A stretch of 64,000 bases of DNA from Glaciihabitans tibetensis (GTDB taxonomy: Bacteria > Actinomycetota > Actinomycetes > Actinomycetales > Microbacteriaceae), in contig NZ_PVTL01000009.1 of assembly GCF_003003265.1 (NCBI RefSeq), positions 96,527 through 160,526 on the forward strand. Direction: 5' to 3'. Made by a program: the position numbers and the translations under genes. This document shows positions 1-8,252 of the stretch, one piece after another. The stretch's first letter is position 1, and the number at the start of each line of letters is the position of its first letter. The notes under the pieces are model-generated. The model saw nothing but the letters and a program-made list of their open reading frames with translations. It did no database searches and had not been told where the DNA came from.

Positions 1-119
1 GCCGCGCCCTCGATCTGGTACGCGGCCGTGGCAGCTCCGATGAGAAAGTCAGACGAAAACTCCAGACCGGTGTCCCGGTAGTCGTCGACGTCGGTCGCCT
101 TTACGCGCGTGCTTGCCAC
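1..119 (-). CDS. GH1 beta-glucosidase, N-terminal fragment
   Basis: Only the first 39 codons lie in the window; the rest runs off the left edge. The GTG start at 119 has a GAGGAG ribosome site seven bases upstream. The fragment ends in GAATAAYQIEGA, the N-terminal signature of glycoside hydrolase family 1, which binds the non-reducing sugar in the -1 subsite. No signal peptide is seen, so the enzyme should be cytoplasmic. It follows the lipoprotein gene by 45 bases on the same strand and is probably the eighth gene of the xyloside operon. It would hydrolyse imported beta-glucosides or beta-xylosides; which one cannot be told from the fragment. Confidence 0.85.
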   Translation of the reverse strand, partial: MASTRVKATDVDDYRDTGLEFSSDFLIGAATAAYQIEGA

Positions 120-164
120 AGTCGAACTCCTCTATGCCCTGAGTTTTTACTCTATCGGCGCCGG

Positions 165-773
165 TCACGGCGTGGGACTCGGGGCGGGGGGCGTTGAGGT
201 GAGCGTTGAGGGGGGCGTTGTGGGGAGCATTGTGGGCACGTAGTTGGCCAGCTCCGGTGGTAACTGCGGCCGCTCGCCCGGCCACTCGCCATACCGGTCC
301 TCGACGTCCTGCACGGCGAGGTCGAGCCCGGGGCTGGTGTAGCCCGTCGTCCACCCGAACGATTCCGCTGTGGGCACCAGATCGACACCTTCGCCAAGCC
401 GGAGGAAACCTATCGACATGGCCCCCGGTTTTTTCTCCGGCACCGACCACACCAGCGCCAGCATGTAGTCCGCGAGGGGAGTGATGAGTTCGTCGGGGTA
501 GGCGTCCTCGAGGTTGAGGCCGGTCGTCAGGTCCTTGCCCCACGGGAGGCCATTGAGGGTTCCGAGAGCCACGTAGGAGACCTCCACGCCGGGAATGCTG
601 TCAAGTTCTGCGCGGGCCGCGGCGTGGGTGAGTGCCACTTCGCCAGGCTCCAGGGTGTTCTCCGCGACGTCGTCACCTCCGCCAATCAGAGCGCAGCCGC
701 TTGCCACCATCACACCGGCCACCAGCAACACTGCAGTGAGCGTGCGCCGCCCGGTGCGACCGGCACGGAGCAT
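165..773 (-). CDS. Hypothetical lipoprotein in the xyloside operon
   Basis: Predicted 202-residue exported lipoprotein. An Arg-rich N-terminus and hydrophobic stretch end in VASGC, a slightly degenerate lipobox with Cys27 as the lipidation site. The start was taken at ATG 773 because it gives a clean signal peptide and overlaps the upstream stop as ATGA; a longer in-frame extension lacks protein-like composition. The mature part has no family I recognise and ends in a Pro/Thr/Ser-rich tail of about 22 residues encoded by GC-rich imperfect repeats. It is coupled to the membrane protein before it, so the two may work together at the membrane. Function unknown. Confidence 0.75.
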   Translation of the reverse strand: MLRAGRTGRRTLTAVLLVAGVMVASGCALIGGGDDVAENTLEPGEVALTHAAARAELDSIPGVEVSYVALGTLNGLPWGKDLTTGLNLEDAYPDELITPLADYMLALVWSVPEKKPGAMSIGFLRLGEGVDLVPTAESFGWTTGYTSPGLDLAVQDVEDRYGEWPGERPQLPPELANYVPTMLPTTPPSTLTSTPPAPSPTP

Positions 774-1657
774 CACGAGTACGACTCCCCGGAGCCGAGG
801 GGCTCGCCCGCTCGCCAGTAGTTGAGGCTCAGCAGCATCCCCCCGATAAAAAAGACACCGCCGATGGCGAGCGTGCTGAGATAAAACGGGAGGTCCTCGA
901 ACCCGAGGGCGATGACGCCCGCCCCCAGGAATGCGGCTCCGACGCCCGCGATCCACAGGTCGAAGCGCCAGCGGAACGTGATCCACCGCCAGATCCCGCG
1001 CCCGCCGCGCGCGATCTTGTCGGGATGATCGGTTGCGATCCTGACGTACACGGCCTTTTTCACCAGCGACGTGACCATCACGCCGAACACCCCGGCGGCG
1101 ACTGCGCCGTAGGAGCCGAGACCCAGCCACACCGCGGTCATGTTGTCGTCAGGAATACCCGCGGGGAAGTCCCCGGCGATCATGCTGCGCAGCGGAAGGA
1201 GAATCAGCGCGGCCCATACCGCGAGCGGGACGAGGCACCAGAGCGCGTGCGCCCAGAACGCGAGAGGGCGGTAGGTTGCCAGCACCGACCCGCCCCGCCA
1301 GAACGTCGTTGGGACCGACCGAACGGTGGCGCGGCGCAGGAGGTAGCCCGGAATCAGGCACGACATCGCGGTCACGAGCAGGATGCCCGGTATTGCCAGC
1401 ATCGCGGTGAGCGACGAGATTTCACGCCTCACGAAGCCGAACTCTGCGTAATAGCTGAGGTTATTGGCCTCGATTCGGGCGAGCACGTCGGACTGCAACA
1501 CTGCCAGCCCGAGAACCGTGAATGCCAGCAGGCCGAGCGCCGCGACGGTGAGCACAGCGCCGATGGCCAGCAGCACCGCGCCGAGCATCGGGCGGTTGCG
1601 CCGCTTGCGGGGACGACGTGCGTCGGCGGGCGCCGGCTGCGATGCGGTGGTGGTCAT
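773..1657 (-). CDS. Hypothetical six-helix membrane protein
   Basis: A 294-residue integral membrane protein with a short basic cytoplasmic N-terminus and six likely membrane helices, at about residues 25-53, 86-108, 131-155, 175-200, 233-254 and 257-279. No transporter, kinase or enzyme motif was recognised. It overlaps the deaminase stop by four bases (ATGA) at its start and the lipoprotein start by four bases at its end, so the three genes should be translated together. That coupling suggests a membrane assembly with the lipoprotein, but this is inference only. Confidence 0.75.
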   Translation of the reverse strand: MTTTASQPAPADARRPRKRRNRPMLGAVLLAIGAVLTVAALGLLAFTVLGLAVLQSDVLARIEANNLSYYAEFGFVRREISSLTAMLAIPGILLVTAMSCLIPGYLLRRATVRSVPTTFWRGGSVLATYRPLAFWAHALWCLVPLAVWAALILLPLRSMIAGDFPAGIPDDNMTAVWLGLGSYGAVAAGVFGVMVTSLVKKAVYVRIATDHPDKIARGGRGIWRWITFRWRFDLWIAGVGAAFLGAGVIALGFEDLPFYLSTLAIGGVFFIGGMLLSLNYWRAGEPLGSGESYS

Positions 1658-2262
1658 ATCCGCGACCCCGTGCCGCGCGCGTTGTAGACGATCGAGTTGG
1701 AGGCGCCGTAGTCGGCGAAAACCGCGATGGCCTCGTCTCGCAGCACGTCGATGGTGACGCTGATGCCGCGGGCCTCGAGCTCGGCACGCCAGTCGCCGCC
1801 GGGGATGGGTCCCTCGTCAAAGCCGGTGAGCTGCTCGAGCTCCTCACCATCGCCGGCGATCACGAGATGCTTGACGCCCGACCAGATGAGCGACCCGTAA
1901 CACATGATGCACGGCCGCCAGTTGACCACGAGTTCGAGATCCTGGTCGGGCGAGGCGCCGAGGTCCCAGCCGCCGAGACGCGTCTGCGCGAGCGACAGGG
2001 CCGTGAATTCGGCGTGGCCCGCGCTCAGTCCCGAGCTCAGCACGATATTGACGCCGACCGACACGATCAGGCCGGTCGTGCGGTCGACGACGATCGCGGC
2101 AAACGGGCCCCCGTTGCCCTCGCGATAGTTGCGCGCGGCCAACTCGTTCACCAGAGCCATGCGCTGCTCGTGTGTCTCCAGCGGCGCGGTGAGCTCAGCG
2201 AGCTCAGCCTCAAGCCACGCGGGCAGTTCGGCCGAAATGCTCGTGGGGAAGGAATGGTTCAT
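1654..2262 (-). CDS. Nucleoside/cytidine deaminase-like zinc enzyme
   Basis: A 202-residue member of the zinc-dependent deaminase superfamily. His83-Ala84-Glu85 is the HAE motif (zinc ligand and proton shuttle), and PCIMC at 117-121 supplies the PCxxC zinc ligands. This pattern matches the CMP/dCMP, guanine and tRNA-adenosine deaminases; the fold is clear but the substrate is not. The ATG at 2262 lies one base beyond the stop of the alpha-xylosidase gene, so translation is probably coupled, and no strong separate ribosome site is seen. It is an unusual gene within a sugar-uptake operon. The C-terminal 40 residues are not part of the core motif set. Confidence 0.8.
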   Translation of the reverse strand: MNHSFPTSISAELPAWLEAELAELTAPLETHEQRMALVNELAARNYREGNGGPFAAIVVDRTTGLIVSVGVNIVLSSGLSAGHAEFTALSLAQTRLGGWDLGASPDQDLELVVNWRPCIMCYGSLIWSGVKHLVIAGDGEELEQLTGFDEGPIPGGDWRAELEARGISVTIDVLRDEAIAVFADYGASNSIVYNARGTGSRI

Positions 2263-2263
2263 G

Positions 2264-4606
2264 TCAGAAGAGTATGCCCGCCGAACCGTCCACCGCCGCA
2301 ACGCTCGCCCCGCCCACGCTTCGCACATTCCACCCGCTGTCACGGTCGCTCGTCACGTTCACCGCATCGCCCTCCCGCACGACGGTGAACGTGGCAGTCT
2401 CCCCGGTGGGTGTGGTGAGGTGGATGTCGCGGTGCCCCACTGCATCCGAGCTGACAAGATTCAGCGCAGCGCTACGGGGATACACAACCAGAGTGAGCCC
2501 GTCGAGGTAGTCGTAATCCGGCCGGTCCTCCCGGTTTCCCACCGGCAGCACGGCGCCATCGCGCACGTAGAGGGGAACGCTGTCGAAGCCGTGCGTTTCG
2601 CGGCGCCACACCGGGCCCTGCACCTGCTCGCCCGTGAAGTAGTTGGTCCAGGTGCCCGCCGGCAGGTAAAACTCGACGGACCCGTCCGCCGTGAACACGG
2701 GAGCGACGAGCAGGTCTGGGCCCAGCAGATACTGCCGGTCCAGGTAGGCACAGCTCGGGTCATCCGGAAATTCGATCTGCATCGGGCGCATCACCGGGGT
2801 CCCGCGCTCGGTTGCCTCGCGGCCCGCGGCGTAAAGGTAGGGCATGAGGCGCAGCTTCAGCTTGCTGAACGTGCGGGTGACGTCGACCGCTTCCTCGTCG
2901 AACGCCCACGGCACCCGGTAAGAGTTGCTGCCGTGCAGGCGGGAGTGGCTCGACAGCATCCCGAAGGCGACCCAGCGTTTGAAGACTCCCGCGTCGGGTG
3001 TTCCCTCGAAGCCGCCGATGTCGTGCGACCAGAAACCGAACCCGCTGAGGGCGAGCGACAGCCCGCCGCGGAGGCTCTCTGCCATCGACTCATAGGTGGA
3101 GGTGCAGTCCCCGCCCCAGTGCACCGGCAGCTTCTGGCCGCCGACGGTGGCGCTGCGCGCGAAGAGCACCGCATCGCCCTCGCCGCGGGCCTCCACCAGA
3201 ACCTCGTGCACTGCTTCGTTGTACAGCTGGGTGTACCAGTTGTGCATCCGCTCGGGCGAAGAGCCGTCGAAGTAGTCGACCTCCAGCGGGATCCGCTCGC
3301 CGAAGTCCGTCTTGAACGCGTCCACCCCCTGGTCGAGCAGCACGCGCAGCTTCGACTGGTACCAGGCCTTCGCGTCGGGGTTGGTGAAGTCCACCAGCGC
3401 CATGCCCGCCTGCCACAGGTCCCACTGCCAGACGTCACCGTTCGGCCGCTTCACGAGATACCCGGCGGCCTTCGCCTCAGCGAACAGCGGGGCGCGCTGC
3501 GCGATGTACGGGTTGATCCAGACACAGACGTGCAGATCCTTCTCGTGCAACCGGGCCAGCATGCCCTCCGGGTCGGGGAAGGTGCGCGCATCCCACTCGA
3601 AGTCGCTCCAGTTGAACTCGCGCATCCAGAAGCAGTCGAAGTGGAACACGCTCAGCGGCAGGTCGCGCTCGGCCATCGCATCGATGAAGCCGGTCACGGT
3701 CGCTTCGTCGTAGTTGGTGGTGAAGCTCGTCGTCAGCCACAGCCCGTACGACCAGGCCGGAACCGCGGCGGGCCGGCCGGTCAGTTCGGTGTACCGGCTC
3801 AGCACCTCCTTCGGCGTCGGCCCGTCGATCACGAAGTACTCGATGCTCTCGCCGGCCACGGAGAACTGCACCCGCTCGACTGCCTCCGACCCGACCTCGA
3901 AGGCGACGTGCCCCGGGTGGTTCACGAGAACGCCGTACCCGCGGTTCGACAGGTAGAAGGGAACGTTTTTGTACGCCTGCTCGCTGCTGGTTCCGCCGTC
4001 GGCGTTCCAGATGTCCACGCTCTGCCCGTTTTTCACCAGCGGTCCAAAGCGTTCGCCGAGACCGTAGATGAGCTCCCCGACCCCGAGGCCGAGCTGAGCG
4101 TGCAGGTAGGTGTCGCTGGTGGGCCGGTCGCCGCCCTCGCGCGAGTTGCTGACCGGGCCCGGGTCGACCTGGGCATCGCCTGCGAGCCGGATGTATCCAA
4201 GCGACTTGTCGCCGCTGCCGGTGAGTACCCGTCCGTTCGATTCGAAGGTGAGGTTCCACGGGGCGCCCGGGGTGATGCGTGCGGTGAGTGAGCCGCTCGT
4301 GAGAGTGCCGCCCCCGGCATCCACCACGACAACGCCCTGGCCCTCCAGCGCGCCGTCGAGATCAAATCCGGCCTCCTGCCGACCGCCCTGGAAGTGCTCG
4401 ACCCGCACCCCGATCACACCGGGCAACGGCGAGGTCAGGGTCACGGTCAGGGTCGGGCGGTTGAGGGTGTCTCCGCGATGGCGGATGACCGCGGTCGGCG
4501 CCGTCACCGTGAGGGAGTGTTCCCCCGCGACGATGTCGTGCGCCTCCTGCGCGTAGAGGGCGGTAACACCCGGCCGAAGCTGCCAAAAACCGTCAGAAAA
4601 CTTCAT
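2264..4606 (-). CDS. yicI: GH31 alpha-xylosidase (YicI type)
   Basis: A 780-residue family 31 glycoside hydrolase that removes alpha-linked xylose from isoprimeverose and xyloglucan oligosaccharides. The nucleophile motif KTDFGERIP places Asp434, and HWGGDC places the acid/base Asp500. Their spacing of 66 residues equals that of E. coli YicI (D416/D482). The length is also that of YicI (772). No signal peptide is present, so it acts in the cytoplasm on imported sugar. It follows the two permeases by 93 bases, which carry a 15-base tandem repeat. The neighbouring xylA and xylB would process the released xylose. Confidence 0.95.
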   Translation of the reverse strand: MKFSDGFWQLRPGVTALYAQEAHDIVAGEHSLTVTAPTAVIRHRGDTLNRPTLTVTLTSPLPGVIGVRVEHFQGGRQEAGFDLDGALEGQGVVVVDAGGGTLTSGSLTARITPGAPWNLTFESNGRVLTGSGDKSLGYIRLAGDAQVDPGPVSNSREGGDRPTSDTYLHAQLGLGVGELIYGLGERFGPLVKNGQSVDIWNADGGTSSEQAYKNVPFYLSNRGYGVLVNHPGHVAFEVGSEAVERVQFSVAGESIEYFVIDGPTPKEVLSRYTELTGRPAAVPAWSYGLWLTTSFTTNYDEATVTGFIDAMAERDLPLSVFHFDCFWMREFNWSDFEWDARTFPDPEGMLARLHEKDLHVCVWINPYIAQRAPLFAEAKAAGYLVKRPNGDVWQWDLWQAGMALVDFTNPDAKAWYQSKLRVLLDQGVDAFKTDFGERIPLEVDYFDGSSPERMHNWYTQLYNEAVHEVLVEARGEGDAVLFARSATVGGQKLPVHWGGDCTSTYESMAESLRGGLSLALSGFGFWSHDIGGFEGTPDAGVFKRWVAFGMLSSHSRLHGSNSYRVPWAFDEEAVDVTRTFSKLKLRLMPYLYAAGREATERGTPVMRPMQIEFPDDPSCAYLDRQYLLGPDLLVAPVFTADGSVEFYLPAGTWTNYFTGEQVQGPVWRRETHGFDSVPLYVRDGAVLPVGNREDRPDYDYLDGLTLVVYPRSAALNLVSSDAVGHRDIHLTTPTGETATFTVVREGDAVNVTSDRDSGWNVRSVGGASVAAVDGSAGILF

Positions 4607-4660
4607 TGCTGTGCCAATCGAGTGTGCAAAAGGGGTAGATGGATGTCGGGAGCGCGGGCC

Positions 4661-4700
4661 GTGCAGGCGCGAGTCGTGCAGGCGCGAGTCGTGCCGGCGC
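4661..4700. repeat. 15-base tandem repeat, 2.7 copies
   Basis: The unit GTGCAGGCGCGAGTC occurs at 4661-4675 and 4676-4690, followed by a partial, diverged copy that runs into the stop codon of the downstream permease. It fills the short gap between the permease and alpha-xylosidase genes. It is probably a replication-slippage product; no hairpin is formed. Confidence 0.8.
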
Positions 4701-5605
4701 TACTTAACCGCGCCTGCGGTGATCCCCTGCGTGAGCGTGCGCTGGAAGATCAGGAAGAAAACCAGGGTGGGGATGAGCCCGAGCAGCGCGGAGGCACTCG
4801 TGGTCGTGACATCCATGAGGCGGTCCCCCTGCAGCGAGGCGATGGCGATCGGAACCGTCTGGTTCGCGTTGCTGACCAGGAAGGTAAGCGGGATGAGGAA
4901 CTCGTTCCAGGTCCAGATGAAGAAGAAGATCACCAGCACCGAGAGGGTGGGGCGGCTGATCGGTACCACGACCCGCCACAGCATCTGCCACCGGGTGGCC
5001 CCGTCGAGCGCTGCGGCCTCGAGGATTTCCTTGGGGAAGGTGCCGTAGACACTCGACAGCAGATAGGTGCCGAAAGCGCTCTGGATCACGGTGAAGATGA
5101 TGATCACCGACCAGATGTTGTCGTACAGGCCGACCGACTTGAACATGAAGTACAGCGGGTACAGCAGCGCTTCCTGGGGCAGCACGTTGGCCAGCAGGAA
5201 CAGCACGACGATCCAGGTGCGGCCCTTCACCCGCCCGATGCCGATGGCGTAGGCGTTGAGCACGGACACGATCACGGCGAAGATCGACACCGCGAGGGAG
5301 ATGAAGATGCTGTTAAGGAGCTTCTCCGGAAAGTTGACCCGGTTCCAGAAGTTGATGATGCCGTCGAAGCTCAGCTGCGTCGGCAACTGGAGCGGCCCGC
5401 CCGAGCTGTAGTCGGCGGGCGACTTGAACGAGTTGATGAGGATGAGATAGAACGGCACGGCGATGGCGATGCCGACGAGGATGGCGACGGCCAGGATGGT
5501 CCAGTCGCCCGCGGTGCGCTTGGTCTTGCGCTTGCGGATCTTCAGCGGGGCGTCGCGCTTGACCGGCGTCTCGTTCGGCGCTGCGGCCTTGGTGATGGTG
5601 GACAT
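4700..5605 (-). CDS. Sugar ABC transporter permease (MalG type)
   Basis: A 301-residue inner-membrane permease of the carbohydrate uptake transporter-1 family, with six likely helices. The loop EAAALDGA around residue 205 is the EAA motif that contacts the ATPase. A basic N-terminus precedes the first helix at about residue 35. Its ATG start shares one base with the stop of the upstream permease (TGATG), so the two are coupled. With that protein it would form the channel for a xyloside or related oligosaccharide. No ATPase gene is in the operon; a shared MsiK-type ATPase encoded elsewhere is the usual solution in this phylum. Confidence 0.92.
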   Translation of the reverse strand: MSTITKAAAPNETPVKRDAPLKIRKRKTKRTAGDWTILAVAILVGIAIAVPFYLILINSFKSPADYSSGGPLQLPTQLSFDGIINFWNRVNFPEKLLNSIFISLAVSIFAVIVSVLNAYAIGIGRVKGRTWIVVLFLLANVLPQEALLYPLYFMFKSVGLYDNIWSVIIIFTVIQSAFGTYLLSSVYGTFPKEILEAAALDGATRWQMLWRVVVPISRPTLSVLVIFFFIWTWNEFLIPLTFLVSNANQTVPIAIASLQGDRLMDVTTTSASALLGLIPTLVFFLIFQRTLTQGITAGAVK

Positions 5606-6585
5606 CAGCGGGTACCTTCCGCTTCCTCTGCCCGGTTCTGGGCCTTGATAAAGAACACCGACACGATGACGATGACGATGGTCAGAGCGGTGGCGATTGT
5701 CGCGCCGTAGCCGACCTGTTGGCTCTGGAAGAACTCGCTGTACGAGTAGTAGCTCGGCACAATGGTCGAGTCGCCCGGGCCTCCCCGGGTCAGGGTGTAG
5801 ATCGGACCGAAGACCTTCAGCGCCGCGATGGTGGAGGTCAGCACGACGACGAAGATCTCGGGCCGGATGATCGACACCGTGATCGAGCGGAAGCGCTGAA
5901 ACCAGTTGGCACCGTCGAGCTCGGCCGCCTCGTACAGTTCCGGGTCAACCCGGGACAGCGCGGCCATAAAGATCACGACCGGGTATCCGAGCTGGATCCA
6001 CACCATCACCACCATGATGCTGGCGAGGGCGGTGTCGGGGCTTCCGAGCCAGTTGTGGGCGAGTGCGCCGAGCCCGATATTGCGCAGGATCTCATTCAGC
6101 GCGCCGTTGTCCGGGCGCAGGATCCAGCCAATGACGATCGCGCCGACCACCACGGGAAGGATCTGGGGAAGGTAGTAGGTGGCGCGCAAGAAGCTGGCGA
6201 CCTTGCCGCCGAACTTCTTGCCTACCAGGTCGAACAACATCGCGGCGAGGACGAGACCCACCAGGGTCGGGATCACGACCATCGCGATGATGAGCGCCAC
6301 ACTGTTGCCGAACGATGTCCAGAACTTCTCGTCCCCCATCAGCTCGACCCAGTTTTCGAGGCCGATCCACTCCGGCGGCCGGATGCCGCGGTAGGAGGTG
6401 AAGCTGAGGTAGATGTTCCAGATCAGCGGGATCACCACGATCACCGTGATCAGCACAAACCCCGGGATGAGGTACAACCAGTACCCAGCGGAGCGCCGGC
6501 TGCCCCGGACGCTCACCGGAGGAGCATCCTCCGGTGAGGCGGAGCCGAGCCCGCGGGTGCGGGTCTCTGGGGGAACAGTGGCCAT
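5605..6585 (-). CDS. Sugar ABC transporter permease (MalF type)
   Basis: A 326-residue permease with six to seven helices and the EAA loop (YEAAELDGAN, near residue 225). It pairs with the MalG-type permease that overlaps its stop codon. The N-terminal 33 residues are hydrophilic and the first helix is YWLYLIPGFVLITVIVVIPL. The ATG has an AAAGG-like ribosome site about ten bases upstream. It follows the binding-protein gene after a stem-loop spacer, the standard arrangement of binding protein, MalF-type and MalG-type. The alpha-xylosidase downstream suggests xylose-containing oligosaccharides as cargo. Confidence 0.92.
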   Translation of the reverse strand: MATVPPETRTRGLGSASPEDAPPVSVRGSRRSAGYWLYLIPGFVLITVIVVIPLIWNIYLSFTSYRGIRPPEWIGLENWVELMGDEKFWTSFGNSVALIIAMVVIPTLVGLVLAAMLFDLVGKKFGGKVASFLRATYYLPQILPVVVGAIVIGWILRPDNGALNEILRNIGLGALAHNWLGSPDTALASIMVVMVWIQLGYPVVIFMAALSRVDPELYEAAELDGANWFQRFRSITVSIIRPEIFVVVLTSTIAALKVFGPIYTLTRGGPGDSTIVPSYYSYSEFFQSQQVGYGATIATALTIVIVIVSVFFIKAQNRAEEAEGTR

Positions 6586-6645
6586 GTCGATAAGCCTTTC
6601 TTGGACAAAGCTGCGGGGGTGCTGGAGGGCTCGTGCCCCTGAGGG

Positions 6646-6698
6646 GCGGGAGGAGGAGGCGCCTCGGCCGGAAAGCCGCGGTCACCTCTTCCTCCCGC
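6646..6698 (-). terminator. Stem-loop after binding-protein gene (attenuator)
   Basis: GCGGGAGGAGGAGG at 6646-6659 pairs with CCTCTTCCTCCCGC at 6685-6698 (13 of 14), with a smaller nested hairpin between them. There is no T-run, so it more likely protects the binding-protein mRNA or dampens permease expression than ends transcription fully. Confidence 0.6.
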
Positions 6699-6759
6699 TA
6701 AACCGCTCGTCGTGCGGGAGGGAGCGTTGCGCCCGAGCGCTACGCGCGAGCGTTGCTAC

Positions 6760-8076
6760 CTACTTGATGTCGGCGACGCCGGCCTCGTAGTCCTCGCCCA
6801 GCTGGGTGAGCATCTCCTCCGGAGAGGTCGAGCCGTTGACCAGTTCCTGGAGCCCCGCGTTCAGCTCGTCGTAGAAGGTCGCGGTGGGCCAGTCGGGGTA
6901 GAACGCCAGGCCATCACGCTCGGTAAGGGTGTTGAAGTTGTCGATCAGTTCCTTGCTCTTCTCGTCGGTGATGTCCGCGGCATCCGCTGCCACCGGGATT
7001 CCGCCGTTGTTACCGATGAGGGCCTGGATCTCGGGGCTCATCGTGATGTCGATGAACTTGTACGCGAGGTCCTTCTGATCCGAGTTTTCGGGGACGACCC
7101 AGAGGTTGCCTGACGAGCCGGGTGCCATGTCGGAGCCGGGGAACAGGAAGCTGCTCCACTGGAAGTCGGTGACCTCTTCGACGAAGCGGCCGTACCACCA
7201 GCTACCCGAGTAGAAGATCGGGTTGGTGCCGTTGATGAAGTTGGTGCCTGCGTCCTCGGCCTTCAGCCCCGAGACATCCTCCGAAATGTAGCCCTTCTCG
7301 ACCCAGTCCTGGATGGTCTCGGTCGCGAAGGTGAAGTTTTCGTCCTGGAAGTCGACCGGGCCGGTGTAGGTCTGGAAGTCGGTGACCCACTCGCGGGTGG
7401 CGTCGCTCAGCGCGAGCTGGTACCAGAGCTGGCCGAGCGGGTACTCTCCGGCTGCCTCGGCCAGGGGGGTCACACCGTTCTGCTTGAAGGTCTCAAGCGC
7501 CGCCTCGAACTCCTCGAACGTGGTGGGGACCGCGATGTTGTACTGCGCGAAGGCGTCCACGTTGTAGTACACGTCCACGAACTCGCCATAGTTGGGAATG
7601 CCGTAGGTGCTGCCGGAACCCATGACGCCGTCTTCGTCGTACTTGGTGGTCGTCTGCAGCGACTCGGACAGCTTGTCGGCCCAGCCGTAGGCCTCCGACG
7701 CCTCATCGAGCGAGGTCAACAGGCCCTGGCTGGCGAGCAGCCCGGCGGTCGCGTTGCCCTTGTTGTATTCGAGAATGTCGGGCGCGGCATCGGAGTTGAG
7801 CACCTGGCTGGCCGTCGAGCGGATCTGCTCGAAGCTCTTGGCCTCGAACTCGACGGTGGCGCCGGTCTCTTCCTCGAACTGCTTGATCGCCTCTGTCCAG
7901 GCGACGCCCATGGCGCTCGTCTCGGACTCGTAGTGCCAGAGGGTCAGCGTCTCGCCGTCACCACTCGGGTCGGTGTTGACTGGTCCGTCTTCGGCGGCGG
8001 TGCCCCCGGAACATCCCGCCAACAGCATCGCTGTCGTGGCGAACACGGCTCCGAATGTCAGGTATCTCTTGTGCAT
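6760..8076 (-). CDS. Extracellular sugar-binding lipoprotein (family 1)
   Basis: A 438-residue solute-binding lipoprotein. The signal peptide ends in LLAGC, a good lipobox, followed by a Gly/Ser-rich linker. The remainder has the layout of family 1 (MalE-like) binding proteins, including a GVTPLAEAAGEYPLG-type segment and an aromatic-rich ligand pocket. The ATG at 8076 was preferred over the adjacent GTG because AAGGAGG then lies at normal spacing. It heads the operon with the two permeases and the alpha-xylosidase. Its promoter overlaps a XylR-like operator shared with xylA, so expression should rise with xylose or a xyloside. Confidence 0.92.
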   Translation of the reverse strand: MHKRYLTFGAVFATTAMLLAGCSGGTAAEDGPVNTDPSGDGETLTLWHYESETSAMGVAWTEAIKQFEEETGATVEFEAKSFEQIRSTASQVLNSDAAPDILEYNKGNATAGLLASQGLLTSLDEASEAYGWADKLSESLQTTTKYDEDGVMGSGSTYGIPNYGEFVDVYYNVDAFAQYNIAVPTTFEEFEAALETFKQNGVTPLAEAAGEYPLGQLWYQLALSDATREWVTDFQTYTGPVDFQDENFTFATETIQDWVEKGYISEDVSGLKAEDAGTNFINGTNPIFYSGSWWYGRFVEEVTDFQWSSFLFPGSDMAPGSSGNLWVVPENSDQKDLAYKFIDITMSPEIQALIGNNGGIPVAADAADITDEKSKELIDNFNTLTERDGLAFYPDWPTATFYDELNAGLQELVNGSTSPEEMLTQLGEDYEAGVADIK

Positions 8077-8137
8077 CACTACCTCCTTGTAATGGGAGCA
8101 GATGCCTCACGCGGCCCGCATCCACTCCGATGCTGTG

Positions 8138-8158
8138 TTTGTTGATGTCCACAACATA
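8138..8158 (-). promoter_or_regulatory. XylR-like operator upstream of transporter operon
   Basis: Read on the minus strand this is TATGTT, a spacer, then CAACAAA. It matches the operator before xylA at both flanks and resembles the xylO sites bound by Bacillus XylR. It covers the proposed -10 box (8153-8158), so binding should block transcription. Confidence 0.65.
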
Positions 8159-8182
8159 CGCATCGGGAGAGCGCTCCCGCAA
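8153..8182 (-). promoter_or_regulatory. Promoter of the xyloside transporter operon
   Basis: On the minus strand TTGCGG (8177-8182) and TATGTT (8153-8158) are separated by 18 bases. The xylA promoter has nearly the same boxes. The spacer contains a LacI-type palindrome. Confidence 0.55.
8166..8179. promoter_or_regulatory. LacI-family type operator
   Basis: GGAGAGCGCTCCCG matches the CebR-type consensus TGGGAGCGCTCCCA at 12 of 14 positions around a perfect GAGCGCTC core. It lies between the -35 and -10 boxes. It would give the operon a second repressor, although no LacI gene is adjacent. Confidence 0.5.
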
Positions 8183-8252
8183 GCTTTGTAGCCAAATTGT
8201 TCAGGAAAACTTTTGTGGAAGGGGCTGACGTGCGCGCGCCGGCCGGCAATCG

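Noticed and set aside
1025..1687. Plus-strand frame across the six-helix membrane protein
   Set aside because: His/Arg/Glu-rich, no ribosome site, opposite a coherent membrane protein with overlapped neighbours.
2129..4291. Long plus-strand reading frame opposite the alpha-xylosidase
   Set aside because: The opposite strand has a full GH31 enzyme with catalytic residues; this frame is His/Arg/Val-rich and lacks any domain, as usual for antisense frames in high-GC DNA.
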